DNA of 64,000 bases from Actinernus sp. WN-2022 (Eukaryota; Cnidaria; Anthozoa; Actiniaria; Actinernidae): positions 33,771,976-33,835,975 of the forward strand of contig JAOWCC010000019.1 in assembly GCA_030867875.1 (NCBI GenBank), written 5' to 3'. Below the pieces are notes generated by a model. The model was not told the DNA's origin, did not search any database, and saw only the letters and a program-made list of their open reading frames with translations. Positions 43,455 to 56,100 of the stretch are shown here, one piece after another. Position 1 is the first letter of the stretch; every line of letters starts with the position of its first letter. A program made the translations under genes and the position numbers.

Positions 43455-43582
43455 CCGTCAGCCGTTTTGCTTTTCGTGAGGTTTTTTGCTGTTGCCGTGA
43501 GTTTTTTGCTGTTGCCGTAAGGTTTTTGGCTTTTGCCGTGAGGTTTTTTGCTTTTGCCGTGAGGTTTTTGCTTTTGCCGTGG
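43455..43582 (-). repeat. Mirror array of CACGGCAAAAGC units
   Basis: Plus-strand units TTGCTTTTGCCGTGAGG and variants with CTGTTG; inverted partner of the 41,282 array. Confidence 0.9.
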
Positions 43583-43594
43583 CACTTGTGGGCC

Positions 43595-43765
43595 ACCATA
43601 CTTCAGTATAGTTGTCTGCGGAGGAGGCTAAGTAAGGGAGGGAACCTCGTAGTGTGTGGTAGCCACCACAGGAACCCCAACATTCTATATTTTCTTCTTC
43701 TATTCCTTCAGTACAGTTGCCCGTGGAGGAGGCTAAGTAAGCGAGGGAACCCCTCGTAGTGTGGC
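43595..43765 (+). repeat. Two tandem about 106-bp units
   Basis: CTTCAGTATAGTTGTCTGCG at 43,600 and CCTTCAGTACAGTTGCCCGT at about 43,705, both followed by GGAGGAGGCTAAGTAAG. Confidence 0.85.
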
Positions 43766-43766
43766 G

Positions 43767-43972
43767 TGCGATGATAATGTCGAATAAAATCTATTTTTAG
43801 TAACCGAAGCAGTTGAAGCAAAGTGAGCGCGCTCGCGCGCGCAACAACTAAACAAATGGCGCGAAAATATTGCCGGCAAAAATATTTTCGCGCTATTTTT
43901 GGGACGGTGCACGCGCGCGCCCACTTTACTTCAACTGACTAATAATATATTTTATTCGGCATTATCATCGCA
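43767..43972. mobile_element. 206-bp MITE
   Basis: Ends TGCGATGATAATGTCGAATA and mirror. The inner GC-rich arms GCGCGCTCGCGCGCGC and GCGCGCGCGC-type sequences surround an AAATATTGCCGGCAAAAATA palindrome. Confidence 0.8.
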
Positions 43973-44797
43973 CAGGCGCGCGTATTAATTGGAGATTCCT
44001 CTCTTACTTATGCTCTTACTTGTTAATTTCTATGGCAAGAACAACCAAATTCGGTAGTTGGTCAGAGTTTGATGTCTGAAATAATGTTAGATGCTTGGTT
44101 GCCATGGTAAACCTAACTTAAGGGGGCGTTGTAAGAATGTTATTTTCTCCAGAAATGACCACATTTAGAACCTTTGAAAATATACATGGTTAACACATAT
44201 GTCTGGTAATCAGACCCATCGACAAATTGTTATGCCTGGGATGCTTGTCCTTGAGTCACGTGACTGTGCCACGTTGGTGGACAACCATGCTAGGTAGAAA
44301 AATATGTCGTCTTAGACACACTGAAATATCGCAAAAAAAACTGCTATTTTCGAAAATTAACTGAGCACCCTTCATTTCCGTCTCCATGGTAACCAAATAT
44401 CTCGATATTTTAAGGACCATGATCATGATACCAACATACATACTTTCCAAGCTTGGTTTGCGTGGCTGCTTATTTAACGAGAAATGGGCAAAATAGTGTT
44501 TTCCGGAATATTAGCCTCTGATCCAGGCCTTATTTAAAAATAAAACATGTTTACGTTGATAACTAACTCATTCCCTGCGCTCACCCATGAGTTATCAAGC
44601 TAAAACACTCTAAGATCAATTCCATATCTCCGCGCGCCCATGTAATATCCTCAATCTACTTGTTAAGATACCTACATCTTTACCTTTCACTCAGCTATCT
44701 TGATCTGTAAACTGAAGATACAAACACATGAGGTGCTACATATAAAAGCAACATGGTGACACAATAGCAAAAGTATACAAACACCGGCTCTACAACA
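43973..44797. other. Intergenic, nothing recognised
   Basis: No ORF over 64 codons and no inverted repeat identified. Confidence 0.5.
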
Positions 44798-44898
44798 CGG
44801 GCACTATTGTTCTCTTCAGGGCGGCCCTATTGTTCTCTACGGGGCCCTATTGTTTCCATGGGGCCCTATTGTTCCTATGGAGCCCTATTGTTTCTTGC
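44798..44898 (+). repeat. GGGCCCTATTGTTC tandem units
   Basis: Five imperfect 20-22-bp units (GGGCCCTATTGTTTCCATGG and variants). Confidence 0.9.
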
Positions 44899-44999
44899 GC
44901 GGTACTCGAGATAAGTCACGATCTACTTTTGGATTCATTACATTATCCTTGTGTTTTTCCATCCTGAGCCCCTCAAATGCTATCCGAGGTGATGACAAC

Positions 45000-46108
45000 A
45001 TAGGTGATTATTGTTTGAGGGGGTTTTAACATGAAGTTCCTGTATAAAGAGCCATAGCCAGACCACTGATTCCTCGAAGCATAGTGCGCTGGATAGCCGA
45101 TTTCCTAATGAATAGGAAACAGCGAGTTAACTTTCACAAGACTGCCTGTCTAAGTGGGGCGACGTCCCTTCCGGGGTCCCATAAGACACCAAGCTTGGTC
45201 CGTGGTTGTTTTTACTCATGATTAACTGATGTTCATACCTGGAAGTATGTGGATGACACGTCGATAGCAGAGGTTGTCCCCAGACGAGCAAATAGTCAGA
45301 TCCAACATGCCGTCGAATCAGTTGAAAATTGGTCTCGACAAAACAAGCTACAACTCAACGCTAAGAAATGCAAAGAACTTGTAGTCGATTTTAAGAACCA
45401 GAAACACGAATTCGATCCAATAACTTTGAATGGTAAAGATCTTAGTGTTGTTTCCCATGAGAAGATATTAGGATTGCACATCTCTTCCGACTTGCAATGG
45501 AACACTCACATCAGTGAGATAATTAAGAAGGTGAACAAGCGTTTGTACTTTCTAGTATCATTGAAACGCTCTAGGGTACCAGCTAATGATAAATGTAATT
45601 TCTATTGCACTTGCATTAGATCTCTTTTAGAATATTGCGCGCCCGTTTTCAATCACTCGTTACCCAAATATCTTAATGACGACCTAGAAAGGGTACAAAA
45701 GAGGGCCTTGGCAATAATATCGCCTAAAATGTCATATGTAAGCAACTTGCAGCTATTTAAATTAGTAACCCTGCAAGAACGACGCCAGCATTTATGCCAG
45801 AAATAATTTTCATCCATTATAAGTTATGAGACACATAAATTACATGGCCTCCTTCCACCTAGACATGTGTCCAAACATAATCTTTGGAAAAAGCGGACCT
45901 TTGATGTTCCTAGGGCCCGGACAAATCGTTTTAAATGCACCTTCATCCCGTCCATGTGTAATTCCTAGAGCAATTTTTACCATTACGATACACTATATTT
46001 TTAACTTATGTAGATATTGATTGTGTTTATTTTATAGCTTGTAACACTAGTATAATTATTGTGAATTACGCAATTCAGCCGTGAGGCTGCAATGTGATTA
46101 TTATTAAA

Positions 46109-46150
<42 letters not shown>
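45000..46150 (+). pseudogene. LINE fragment, partial RT with (CTAT)n tail
   Basis: Broken RT start (LMNRKQRVNFHKT, GATSLPGS), then YVDDTSIAEVVPRR with the catalytic YVDD, ILGLHISSDLQWNTHI and LLEYCAPVFNHSLPKYL. 185 codons open, then a stop. Ends in (CTAT)n at 46,107-46,150. Confidence 0.85.
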
Positions 46151-46384
46151 CATTCAACCTTTGTGGAGTGAACATCTCTGTGATGCTCCGCTTGAGTGCT
46201 CCCTACTGATTACTCATCGCGCGACATTCAAACAAGAATGTCAAACTTTACAGTAAGGGCTACAGAGTAGAGTAGTATGTAAACATTCATAAAGTACCAC
46301 CTAAAATCTTTAATAAATCTCCCCTCTGTTCACTTTTTGATGGTTTGTTTGATTTTAAACACTCAAAATTTCGATTTTTAACAG

Positions 46385-47010
46385 GACAGTCCGATTGACT
46401 CGCTACACCTCTAATGAACAATTATTAAGAATACTAAGGGTGCAAAAACGTTGCGGTAGACTGATTCTAGATGCAAGCTTTAATGATAGGTCAGTAGAAC
46501 TTTTTAACAAGGTGCACTGGATTCCAATTGACGATCTCGTGCGCGTGAAGAAGCTGTGTATGATGTTTAAGATTGTTAATGGAAAGTGCCCAGAGTACTT
46601 TAATAACTATGTAAATTATTTAAAAGACACTCACAATCACTGCACTAGAGCCTCGTGTAACCTTGGGTTAGTCGTACCTAAATGCCGAACGAATTCAGGG
46701 CTTCGCACATTTCATACGAGCGGCACTAGATTATGGAATTCATTAGTAGCGATGCGAAAAACATTAATTTAAAGAAACATTTATTCAACAACATTTTATC
46801 CAATAACTTCAAACAAACATTTTAACATTACAAGAACATTTTAATTCAGTATATTTAGTCTACTTTTAGGCAAATTACAATTTACAAATTATCTTTAACA
46901 ATTAATAATACTTATCTAGTTCTTATCTAGTTTTAGTTTTTATAATGGGCCGCAATGTAAACTACTGGGTCACCAGTAATTGTTTCTTACCCAATAAAGT
47001 CTATTAAGTC
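46385..47010 (+). pseudogene. L2/CR1-type LINE 3' fragment
   Basis: LLRILRVQKRCGRLILDASF, VHWIPIDDLVRVKKLCMMF and LRTFHTSGTRLWNSL, then a frameshift. 3' UTR ends ATAAAGTCTATTAAGTC. Confidence 0.8.
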
Positions 47011-47194
47011 TATCGATCACTGGTTTGTACTGATTTGAATTTCAAATTTCGAGTTCGCCATGCGTGAAAAGAGGATATTTGCCGCACGCACCCCCCCCCC
47101 CCCCCAAATATAATAGTCCATCCCTAATCCTAATCCTCTGGAGAACTGTCACGTGGTCTGAAATGAGGCAACAAACAGGCAAGCTGAAAGGGTC

Positions 47195-47341
47195 TATTGA
47201 GGATGTGCACGTTACGTCATAGCCGCCATGTTGGTGTACAGTTAACAATAGATTCTTCGTTAGCTTCTTTTGTTCTCTACACCAACATGGCCGCCATGCC
47301 CTTTGTCATTTGAATCTCTGGGGATTGAGTGCAAGCCATCC
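47195..47341 (+). mobile_element. 145-bp MITE family, copy B
   Basis: Same orientation and arms as copy A; identical over most of its length. Confidence 0.85.
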
Positions 47342-47417
47342 ATTGGACTATCTTTGCTAATTATTCTAGTAATCATCTACAAACCACCAACTTCATCAAA
47401 CGCCCCTTGAAATCCGC

Positions 47418-47548
47418 GGATCAATCACGGTTTCAGGGAAACCCCCACCCCTCCCCCACACTATACCCTAACCTCATTTTAATCATTAATATAACGATGC
47501 ATATCTATGGGAGGGGTGGGTGGGTAGTTTCCCAGAAACCGGGATTGA
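47418..47548. mobile_element. Short MITE, CCCCCACCCCTCCC arms
   Basis: GGTTTCAGGGAAACCCCCAC and mirrored GTTTCCCAGAAACC. A second diverged copy lies at 10,508-10,625 in an ANO8 intron. Confidence 0.7.
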
Positions 47549-47879
47549 GCCAAATCCGTCAGGAAACCTTCAAACTGAAATCGACCTCTTTTAATGCATT
47601 AATTGACAAACCCAATTAACTTTTTGTGCGAATACCTGGTTTACTTCTTGCCTGGACAAAGGCTGGCTTGTAATTCTACTCGTCATCATTTGCATGTATA
47701 CATCAATCTACTGCCATAACATGCGACTCCAACAATTCCTCAACTCTCATCCTGAAACTCGATCTGTGAAAGAAAATCAACCTCGTCCCCAAATTGGACA
47801 CGGCATTTCAAGGAAACACTCTTCAATACCGCAGAAAAGCACTTCCCTCGGCGTCCCTTGAAGCATCCGCGTTTTAGTC

Positions 47880-48625
47880 CATGGTTTAACAGAGACCTTC
47901 GCCGATTAGTGCGTTAAAAACCGCGATTGGTCAAACAAGCAAAAACCACAAATTTTATGCAGACGAGTGAAAAAATACGTCTGCAAAGCAGGCTACCGGA
48001 AGCTTGGAGTAACTTTAAAGCCCTGGCGAAAGATGATTTCATTTCCGAGAGCCTTCAGGTTGACCTAGTGTTCTCTTTGATTTCACAAAGGCTTTCGACT
48101 CTGTTCCATATCAACGTCTATTTGGTAAACTCAAGCATTACAGTATTGATGGTATACACTGCTACTGTCAACTGAATTCAAGACTTCTTCACCGGCCCCT
48201 CTCAAGCGACTGTAGTTAACGGATCTAAGTTCGACGTCTGTCCAGTAATATCAGGCGTCCCACACGCACTGTACTTGGCCCGTTATTTCTCCTCTTCATA
48301 AATGATCTACTTAATCCATTCTCACATCCGCTAATTTGCTGATAACTGCCTTCTTTACGTCGAACTGCAGTCCTCTTCGTCATCTCTACACCTACAATCT
48401 CACCTCAGTTAACAAAGTCGCATTTTTCTTCCCGGTCAACCAAATGGCAGTTACGTTTCAGTACTGCTAAGTGTTGTCATACACATCTCCCGAAAGTGTA
48501 CTGTCAGTAAAGCTACGTACTATACTTGTACGTTTAACCACTCACTGTGACAAAGTCTCATCCCTATCTCGGTGTCCTGCTTGCAGATGACCTACGCTGT
48601 AACTCTCACTCTGAACTTCTTACGG
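47880..48625 (+). pseudogene. Degraded LINE RT
   Basis: Scattered over frames: FSDFTKAFDSVPYQRLFGKL, a GVPHALYLARYF turn, INDL-like MIYLIHS and FADNCLLYVEL. Several stops and shifts. Confidence 0.7.
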
Positions 48626-48631
48626 AACCTG

Positions 48632-48765
48632 ACACAACCATAGGGGCTGATCAAAGCCAGGACCCGACTAATCCACAGATCGAAAATTTAGCAGTGTTGC
48701 TTTTTGTGGAGGGAGGAAAACCGGCGGACCCGGAGAAAAACCCTCGGAGCAAGGACGGTGTGCGC
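48632..48765 (-). mobile_element. SINE body fragment
   Basis: Plus strand reads GGGGCTGATCAAAGCCAGG then GGAGGGAGGAAAACC and CCTCGGAGCAAGGACGG, so it is the minus-oriented body of the same SINE. Confidence 0.7.
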
Positions 48766-48950
48766 GGCATTTCAGGCATATTGACAATTTTGCGACGCGG
48801 TTTGTTCTCTTTATCGATTTATTTTGAAGATCAATACATGTGCGGTGTCATACTTCCGTGCCAAAATCACACCTACTACAGACTAGAGACAAAATTGATA
48901 GCCCTATTTCACACTAAAACAGATCGAAAATCATACCTTTCCTTTTTTTT

Positions 48951-48978
48951 GGGGGGGGGGGGGGGGGGGGGGGGGGGG
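48951..48978 (+). repeat. Poly-G tract
   Basis: 28 consecutive G after TTTTTTTT. Able to form G-quadruplexes; also a likely site of assembly-length error. Confidence 0.95.
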
Positions 48979-49053
48979 TTGCAAGCTGTACAACTTATAT
49001 ATGGGATTCAACACTGATGTAAACATTAATGTCTGCAAAGTGCCAATAAACCT

Positions 49054-49080
49054 CTTCTGTCTGTCTGTCTGTCTGTCTGT
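49054..49080 (+). repeat. (CTGT)n microsatellite
   Basis: Six to seven CTGT units. Confidence 0.9.
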
Positions 49081-49175
49081 ATGGGAGTATCCCCCTCGGG
49101 TTGAACCAATAAACTCATTGATGCTGTCTGTAATTTATTTATCCAACTACAATCACAACACCTACCATTACACAT

Positions 49176-49744
49176 ACTACTCTTCCCAGTAAACTGCGAC
49201 ACCCCAAGTTTTTTTACGGCTCACGTGATGTGAATATTCTGTACCACGGATGACCATTTGACATACCGCCGGGTAGATTTCTTGTTGGCGGCATTTGTAG
49301 ACAAGTTTCGACTGCCTTGTTGATTTCAAAGTTTATAAATCGCTGGGAAAAATTTGCTTCTCGCTGTTCTTTGAGCTCTGGAGTTTATTACTAAACGTAT
49401 TTGAAGAACCACATAACGTGGCTTAACTATTAAAGGGAAATGGAGGAAATATTTTGCCAATTCATCTGAGATATTTTAAGATTTAAGATGGTAGTTCATA
49501 TTTTAAGATCTCAGTCAGTCGTTCTGCGGTTTTGAAATGTCAAACTTGTCTACAATGTGTCATTCTACTGTCTCCAATGAGGCATTCTTTGTCTACAATG
49601 TAGAACAACACGTCGCTTTTCTCACGCCGCCACACAAAAATCTCTACCGGCGGTAAGCAAAACAGTGATCACGTGGTACAGAATATTGACATCACGGGGG
49701 CCGTAAAAAAACTTGGGGTGTCGCAGTTTACTGGGAAGAGTAGT
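49176..49744. mobile_element. 569-bp inverted-repeat element
   Basis: 45-bp arms starting ACTACTCTTCCCAGTAAACT through GCGACACCCCAAGTTTTTTT and mirrored at 49,700-49,744; subterminal ATTCTGTACCACG arms. No ORF. Confidence 0.85.
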
Positions 49745-49900
49745 ACCCACTGCAGCATATGCATCATATATAATTATATTGTACATATAGCCTGAGAAAA
49801 CAGCCACCAGTCATTACAAGCTAACTTCCGTCCCCCTCCCCCCGGATTGTTTTCCCAGGCTAGTACAGATAGAAGTGTATCACATTGTAGAGTTGATTGG

Positions 49901-50112
49901 TCAGCTGTCAACAGCCATTTGCTGTTTGTGTTCATGCTCCTGTTCGGCTTGAGTGTCTTTATGCCTTGATTGTATGTCATCAGACATTGTCCTATCATTA
50001 TCATCATCACTATTATTATCATCACATTCGTCATCTTCACTGCTATCTTGAGCACTACCACCCACTGCTCCCTCCACTGTTCCACCTTTCTCCATGTGGC
50101 GGAAGAAAGTTC
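49901..50112 (-). CDS. C9orf85: C9orf85-like exon 4 (terminal)
   Basis: Acceptor CTTTCAG, ends GTT GAC AGC TGA. RTFFRHMEK is followed by an acidic low-complexity tail. A mutated duplicate of the 5' half of this exon and its upstream intron lies at about 40,752-40,910. Confidence 0.92.
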
Positions 50113-53100
50113 CTGAAAGATTAACAACGAAATTTCAGTCCTTAATATTTACCAATGATAAGCAATATTTTGCATCAGTTTTTGAGTTTTACTCAAAATG
50201 CAGGGGTTCAGATTCTTGTCGGACAGTGTACTATGATTAATCATAATTTTGCAATAATATCTGATAGAGTTTCAACATGGCAGGAACCTGGTCCGACTGC
50301 TTTCTGTTTCCTTCTCTTCAAGGAATTTGCCAAAAACCAATGAATTACTGTCCTTACTATCCTAAGCAAGGACAAGTGACAATAATATTGACAAGAGAGC
50401 ATCTGCTTATGTATCATTTACTGATTTATACTTGTTTAATTTCTTTTTCAGTGTCCTTGCCTCCCGCCTCAAATAGTTTTTTAACTAACTGTGGGTTTGG
50501 CAAGTTACTTGTTAAAAAAATTGACAACATGTATTAATAATGTATTGATTGATAATAAAGTATTGATTGATTGACAGATGGTATAAAATTCCACCAAAAT
50601 CCCTGAAATGTCAAGTAAATTTCTTATTATTATAAAATTCATGAATAATTCATGAAGCAAAACCAAAGAAAATCACTGATCGATAAGTGATCTGTAAATC
50701 TGATACAGCTTTTGGCCTGATTTACAAAGTTTTGCTTCAATTTTCTTGGCCAAAATGTTTGTATCGCCAAAATAACTGAAAACATGACATCTAGACGTTT
50801 GATAAGTCAGATACAGAATTTTTGTCCATGCTTTATAGGACTTACCCCCACCCCCAACTCCACAGCACAACACACTCATATCAGACAACATTTAATATAT
50901 GACAAGCTCTGTTTACAAATCAATCAGTGTGGTTTGTGTAACAAGTATGGGCCCTGCTGTACTTCAAACTCGAAATATGGGTAGCATTCTAAAATTTTCT
51001 TGAGCTCTTCACTGAGAATCTTAGCGTGTTTCCTCTGCTTTGTTCTTGCACGATACGATAAGTGCCCCTCTCTTAATAGAGCATTTACGGTAATGTACTT
51101 TTGAAGGCTTGAAAAGCTGCATTATGTGTTCATGCATCCACAGCTCTTCAATACCTTGAATATGTATTATTTGTATATAACACTTGATGGAGGTTCATCA
51201 TCTATTTGTTAAATACCTACTTCTTTGCCTCTCACTCAGCATCGTTAGATCTTGCTGTAATGCACTATCCTGAGCAGCTTGCTCCTCAGCTGACACTTTA
51301 GATCTGTAAAAAGATGTAAACACATGAGGTGGTTCTACGTGTATAAAAAAAACATAGTGACACAGTTTTCCACAGGCTATCAGGATTAACTTAGCCACCT
51401 CATTAGCTATATGTACACATTGATCCATATCCCTACTCTAGAAAGTGCTGAAAAAATTGCACAATACCAGTAACCAGTGCTGATCTTGCCCTACAATTTT
51501 GTATGTAACATTACATTAGAGTTTGGAAAAAGCTATAGATCCTATTCCAAAATGACAAATTTTGTACGAAGAGTATAAAGAGCAATAAAAAACAGTTTAA
51601 TCCAAAAATTGAATGCTATTAGCAATGCTCTGAATTTTAGGGGTGATAGCATAAAATGGTTTCAATATACATGTACATGTACATGTATGGGTTTAAGCCA
51701 GCATTGTTTTTTGTGATTTTCCCTCTACAAACTGCTCAGTATTACATATTATCAAACTCATTCATAATTCAGGAAGGAAAAGCAAAGGATATCACTTTGC
51801 TATAGATGGTTTGCACTCAATCCCCAGAGATTCAAATGACAAAGGGCATGGCGGCCATGTTGGTGTGCAGAACAAAAGAAGCTAATGAAGAATCTATTGT
51901 TAACTGTACACCAACATGGCGGCTATGACGTCATGTGCAAAGGGTCAATAGGTGATCTGTAAATCTGATACAGATTTTGTCCTGATTTGCATAAAAAATT
52001 CCTTTGATTTTTTTGTCTGAAATACATGTACATGTAGGTCATAACAGCAATTGAAAATAACTGAAAAACAAGACTATACATCCAGATAAGTCATCCATTT
52101 GATAAATCATATACACAATTCGTGTCAGTGCTTTATCGGATTTACAAACTCTTGCTTCCATCTAAAGTTTGTAAATCCAATAAAGCACAGCTACTCATTG
52201 TGTATCTATTATGTATCACTTTACTATGACATGTTTCAATACAGGCAGCATTCACTTTACCTACATTTAGTATCCCTTTTTTGGCATAGAGCAATGTGGA
52301 GAATTCTGTTTAGCCATGAGCATTTCTAATGCAGAAAAACATGAAAGCGAGGCTATAAAGGCCTCTGTTGTTTTTCTCATACAAATCTCTCTAAGTTCAA
52401 ATGGCTGTAACTTCATTGCTTTTTAAGCTACAGCACTCAACTTTTGCAAGTTCGCTAATGTCAACATGCTCTTTCACGTGGCAATGTTCATGTTTACTAT
52501 TATACATGTGGATAAACTACCAAAACAGGAAATCACATTTATGAAATTTGTGTATGGGTGTATGAAGCATGTGGAATGCTGCTGAATATGAAAATGTATG
52601 AACATAGTCAATAGAGTGGAATGGTTATGAAACCCAGTGACCTTCTTTGTTATATGTCTTTGTTCACTTTTCTAACTGTGACCATGCACAAAACACAATA
52701 GAAATTCCAATATGTTAATCATATCAATCAGCCGATAGAAACGTGTGGGTTCAGTCATTCAGGCGACGCTAATGAACTACATGTACATGTATGACCATGC
52801 ACAATCTTTTGTCTTACCCCCTACCAACATAAATAGCTGTTATTATGGCTGAGCCAAATGGTCAGCGGTTTCACCCATCAGTCCTCATAAAAACGACGCT
52901 TTCGGGTCAACCATTTAAAAATGGTACAGAGATGGAGTCACGTTGAACGGAGATCACCAAGAAGATGATGCCCCAAACGATTATTTTCTAAAGAAAAGCA
53001 AGAATAAATGTCAAGCGGTGTCTGTCCTTGGCCACTGGAGTGATTTGACGATTTTTTTTTACAAGCCTTGTCTTCAAAAGCTTCTTGGGTCCGTAAAGTC

Positions 53101-56100
53101 ATTAACAACTCACACGATAACTCCTCTTTGCATTCAGCCTTATGAAATCGGTTAGTCCATCCTTAGGCCACTCAGCATCTTACAATCGCTACTAGTGCAT
53201 TGAATGAAGAGACAGGAATGATAAAGCAGACTAAAACAAGGATATTTCATGTAAAATTTCACTCAAACCAGCTCAAAGCTGAAACAGCCTCAAACAAGTC
53301 AATGACCCGATAAGATGGGTGAAACCGCTGACCGTTTCATGGTATTTAGCTCAGCCGTAATAACCGCTATTGCACCCCTTTGCTGGGTTTCCTAACCATT
53401 CCACTCTATTAACTATGGTATGAATGGATACCATACATATACACATGTACAGTTAAAGCAGGGCATTAAACCTCTATCTGTTAAATTAAATAACTAAAAT
53501 CAGGGGCGTGGCCAGAGGGAGATTCCAGGGATTCCAGAACCCCCATTCGTGATTTCCAAAGGGTAAAAAGCTCAGACTGTAAGATGATGGATTGCTAGTA
53601 AGACTCTGACCCCCCACCCCCTCGGAACCACCCCTTGCGCAACTCCTGGCTATGCCCCTGAAAATACCACACAACCAACCAACCAATAGAGAGATTGTAG
53701 AGAATTCACAGAGCTACAGTCATTCACAAATGTAATTACTGAATGCTACAAAACCGTAACAGTTCAGTGATCCTTATCAAAAACTGAGTGTTTTGGTTTG
53801 GAACTAGTACTCTTGTTGGTAGGTTTGTGACTTGAAGATCAATAAATTACTAATATTATTAAATGATTAAAAATGTTTAATAGATTCACCTTGTTAACAC
53901 CTCCTTATTGTTGCCGCATTTCTCACACACTCCAGCCTCCTGAGCACACTTGGTACACAGTGTGTGATACGCATGCCTGACAGTTTTCTGCTGACATTTG
54001 ACACTGGAAGAGAACATCAGAGATTTGACAATGTTTTACATTTACCCCAACACATCTTAATTGCTAGTTTGTTGCAAGCTCTCAGATAGTGGGGAAGGGG
54101 GTGAAAGAAGTCTCCCTCTTTTTTTAGTGTTGCTTTTTCTTTTGCCTCCTTCTCCACTATCTGCGAGCCTGCAGCAGCCTTTTTAAAGGGTTCCTCTCAA
54201 CCAGTGTGCATTGTGCTCCAAAATCCCAGTGGTCTCCATTTTGTAGGGCCCCAAAATTCAGATCTCGCTAAAATCTCATTTTTAAAAACACAGAAGGAAT
54301 GAGAGTCATTAGGCTTTATTACATTTTAAATGCTTTGGAGTAACTTTAGGTCAGGCCAGTGGCAGCCAGACGTTTCGTCCGAGTGTGCTTCTGCAGATAG
54401 CGATAAACTGTATTCTTTGTATGCAAACAAGTTAAATGCATACAGAGTAACTTTAGGTCAGGCCAGTGGCATCCAGACGTTTCACCGGAGTGTGCTACTG
54501 CTAGTGATAAACTGTATTCTTTGTATGTAAACATTTTAAATGCATAGGGAGTACATGTATTCTTTGTATGTTTTACATTTTAAATGCATATGGAGTAACT
54601 TTTGGTAAGGCCACCTGCAGTGGCAGCCAGATGTTTCATCAGAGTGTGCTACTGTACATGCTAGTGGTAAACTGTAGATATCATGAACAATAAATAATGG
54701 CATAAAATAAAAATTGTCACATAAATGTTACAATAAAAACAGTTTTAAAATAATGACTTGATATTGATTTCTTTCCAGCTGAAGTACTTTGATATATAAT
54801 CTAATGAAAAACAAAATATTTACCCCTTCAACTATTCTAATTCTGTCTGTAACACACTCAGTTATAGAAAACACTAATGACAAGCCGGGTAACTTATCCC
54901 AGTGAATACAACTGGATACGTGAAAAAAAAAACAGCTCAGTGCCGGACAGGATCTTTCGAAGCTGGGATCCCTTGCCGGTTTTCTATTTATTTCCTAATT
55001 TCATCTAGGGATCTGTCATGAGGGGTGGGAGTCATTTTCATATGTTGCTAAGTGCATAAGTGTTCTTTTACATGAGGCATCAGACCCAAAACTTTAAAAA
55101 TCTAAAATTTAAACTATAAGTCCTACAAAGCTGTTCTTTGTATATATTCTAGACATCGATAATAAATTAAAGTCTACACAGAAAATTTCACGTCAATAGG
55201 GTGTATTGTTCTAATGAGTAAATAAACTTTGAATTTTATGACAGAACAACCCAGCATGTTTTCCGGAAGGCATAAAAATCCATGTACGTGTAATTGTGTC
55301 AATTTCTTTTTTTAAACTTGATAAATCTTTAAAAGTTGCAATCAAAGAGTATTAAAGTGAAACCCAATGATTTTGATGGGAAATTAAGCTTTATTTGTAT
55401 TTTTGTTTTTATGACTGCCATGTTGGTGTCCCAGAGAGGGACACCGACACCAAGATGGCAGCCGCATACAAAGTACTGTAAAATTGTTGTACATTCATTG
55501 GCCCACAGCTCTGTTAGGAAATAATCTAATGTTCCAAAATTTGGGTTATAAGTGTATTTTTGGTAGTTCTACAAGGACCAAGATGTTTTATTTGATTTTG
55601 TCAATGCAAACCAATTTTGTGATTGCGTGTCATGGAGATGAAAACCAAGAATAGGCCCTTTGCAGGACATGGTCATGTGACCTTTTTGCTTGTCAATCAA
55701 AAAAATGGTTTTGATAGAACATGGATACCAGAAATGGAAAGAGTGAGGCAATATTTATAGTAAACAGCACAAGTTTCAGGTTAATGTCTTTAAAACTGAA
55801 GGAATGGCAAATTTTTGAAATCTCAAAATTTAACAGAGTTTATGAGGCTGCAGCTTTGGACATGAATAGTTGGAACACGTCCCCCGCACCCCCTCATTTC
55901 AATGTTGGATAAACTTTCGTACTGGTTTGGTAACTTTTTTTCCCCCAACATTGAATGGGGGGTGGAAGGGGGGAGAGAGGAACTTCATGGTTGCATGCTG
56001 CTTCTGGTTTCCATAACAATTAAAGGATTAGTGTTGCAAGAGTAGTGTTCAAAGGTGTCTGAGAGTAGATATTCATTAACGTCACACGATGTTTACAACA

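Larger units (their letters stand above)
41282..43582. mobile_element. Palindromic element with CACGGCAAAAGC arrays
   Basis: Left and right ends are tandem arrays in opposite orientation (41,282-41,585 and about 43,455-43,582). Inside them both arms share GTTTCACGG..GACTGT, AGCGGTCA and GTAATACGCACGCG-type sequence, then AAATTACCTTAAAACAT and GAAGTTCACTG arms, converging on a centre at about 43,025 (ACCGCTGTGTGACCAAGATGG). With the nested insertion at 41,721-42,761 removed it is a nearly continuous palindrome. No ORF of its own; probably Mutator-like, non-autonomous. Confidence 0.8.
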
